Shown here in pieces: positions 63,941 through 64,000 of a stretch of DNA of 64,000 bases. The position numbers were made by a program, and so were the translations under genes. The stretch spans positions 122,121 to 186,120 of the forward strand of contig CAJTFD010000008.1 in assembly GCA_910575625.1 (NCBI GenBank). The letters run 5' to 3'. Source of the DNA: Clostridia bacterium (GTDB taxonomy: Bacteria; Bacillota; Clostridia; Lachnospirales; Lachnospiraceae). The notes under the pieces were generated by a model. That model searched no databases. It worked only from the letters and a program-made list of their open reading frames with translations, and was not told the DNA's origin. Numbering within the stretch: the first letter of the stretch is position 1; every line of letters starts with the position of its first letter.

Positions 63941-64000
63941 ATGATGTACCCTACAATGTTCGATCCTATCGCATTAGAAACCTGGTGTTCTGATAAAGAA
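63941..64000 (+). CDS. start of an unidentified gene, cut by the window end
   Basis: ATG 63941 (or ATG 63944) behind AAAAAAGGGGTTGATG. The 20 codons present read MMYPTMFDPIALETWCSDKE and run off the end. I do not recognise the family from so little. Its promoter carries the same 11-bp motif as the cupin promoter, so it is probably part of the same Rrf2 regulon. Confidence 0.6.
   Translation, partial: MMYPTMFDPIALETWCSDKE

Overview
The window is a Gram-positive, endospore-forming Clostridia chromosome, most likely a Lachnospiraceae member. The evidence is the block mazG - hup - rqcP - yabP - yabQ - divIC - spoIIE - tilS - hpt - ftsH, which keeps the order of the Bacillus yabN-ftsH region, together with a pdaA-like deacetylase, CotS, CotJ and CodY genes, purine-rich ribosome binding sites, and sigma-A-type promoters. 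Almost everything looks like ordinary chromosome. I see no prophage, transposase, CRISPR array or rRNA.

Layout. 1-3.2 kb: a small hypothetical gene with no normal start codon, a membrane-anchored GH18 protein and a CwlD-type amidase. 3.3-10.4 kb: a family 2 glycosyltransferase, a large YYY/DUF2298 membrane protein, Sua5, ProS and the CCA-adding enzyme. 10.5-21.2 kb: a CotS-like kinase, phosphoglucomutase, MazG, HU and the sporulation/division/ftsH block. 21.4-27.6 kb: an unusual run of GH13 glycosidase, VWA-like protein, MoxR-like ATPase and AlkD. 27.8-31.3 kb: nadABC with its NiaR-type regulator, convergent with the pdaA-like gene. 32.3-44.6 kb: a catalytically dead-looking signal-peptidase-like protein and two convergent two-component/ABC-transporter modules. 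44.8-45.0 kb: tRNA-Glu and tRNA-Cys. 45.1-49.2 kb: a GH25-LysM lysozyme, a DUF6512 protein, a fused CotJA-CotJB gene with CotJC, and a LacI-type regulator. 49.4-57.9 kb: comM/yifB - dprA - topA - codY, then CIRCE-controlled groESL and a DUF6106 protein. 58.0-64.0 kb: guaB, an amidase, a split purine pathway end (PurO-type IMP cyclohydrolase plus a stand-alone AICAR transformylase), a VOC protein, an Rrf2 regulator, a cupin and a gene cut by the window end.

The least explained material is non-coding. Two families of small fold-back repeats are present. Family A (about 92 bp) has four copies between genes: two near-full-length, one of these split by a family B copy, one inverted, and one internally deleted. 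Family B (162 bp) has two copies of identical length whose inner hairpin arms differ in sequence but stay complementary, and one sits inside a family A copy. Both touch coding sequence: one A copy reads through the start of the DUF2298 gene, another supplies the last codons and stop of sua5, and the second B copy completes the stop codon of the cupin gene.

Several regulatory circuits can be read directly. Exact or near-exact 11-bp tandem repeats lie at the promoters of both ABC modules, as expected for OmpR-family regulators. An 11-bp inverted repeat brackets the cupin promoter next to the Rrf2 gene and recurs at the -35 of the last gene. A palindrome overlaps the -10 of nadABC. The spoIIE promoter has the 21-nt spacer seen in Spo0A-activated promoters. 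Two terminator-like hairpins (before cwlD and before the CotS-like gene) contain the ribosome binding site of the next gene in their 3' arm.
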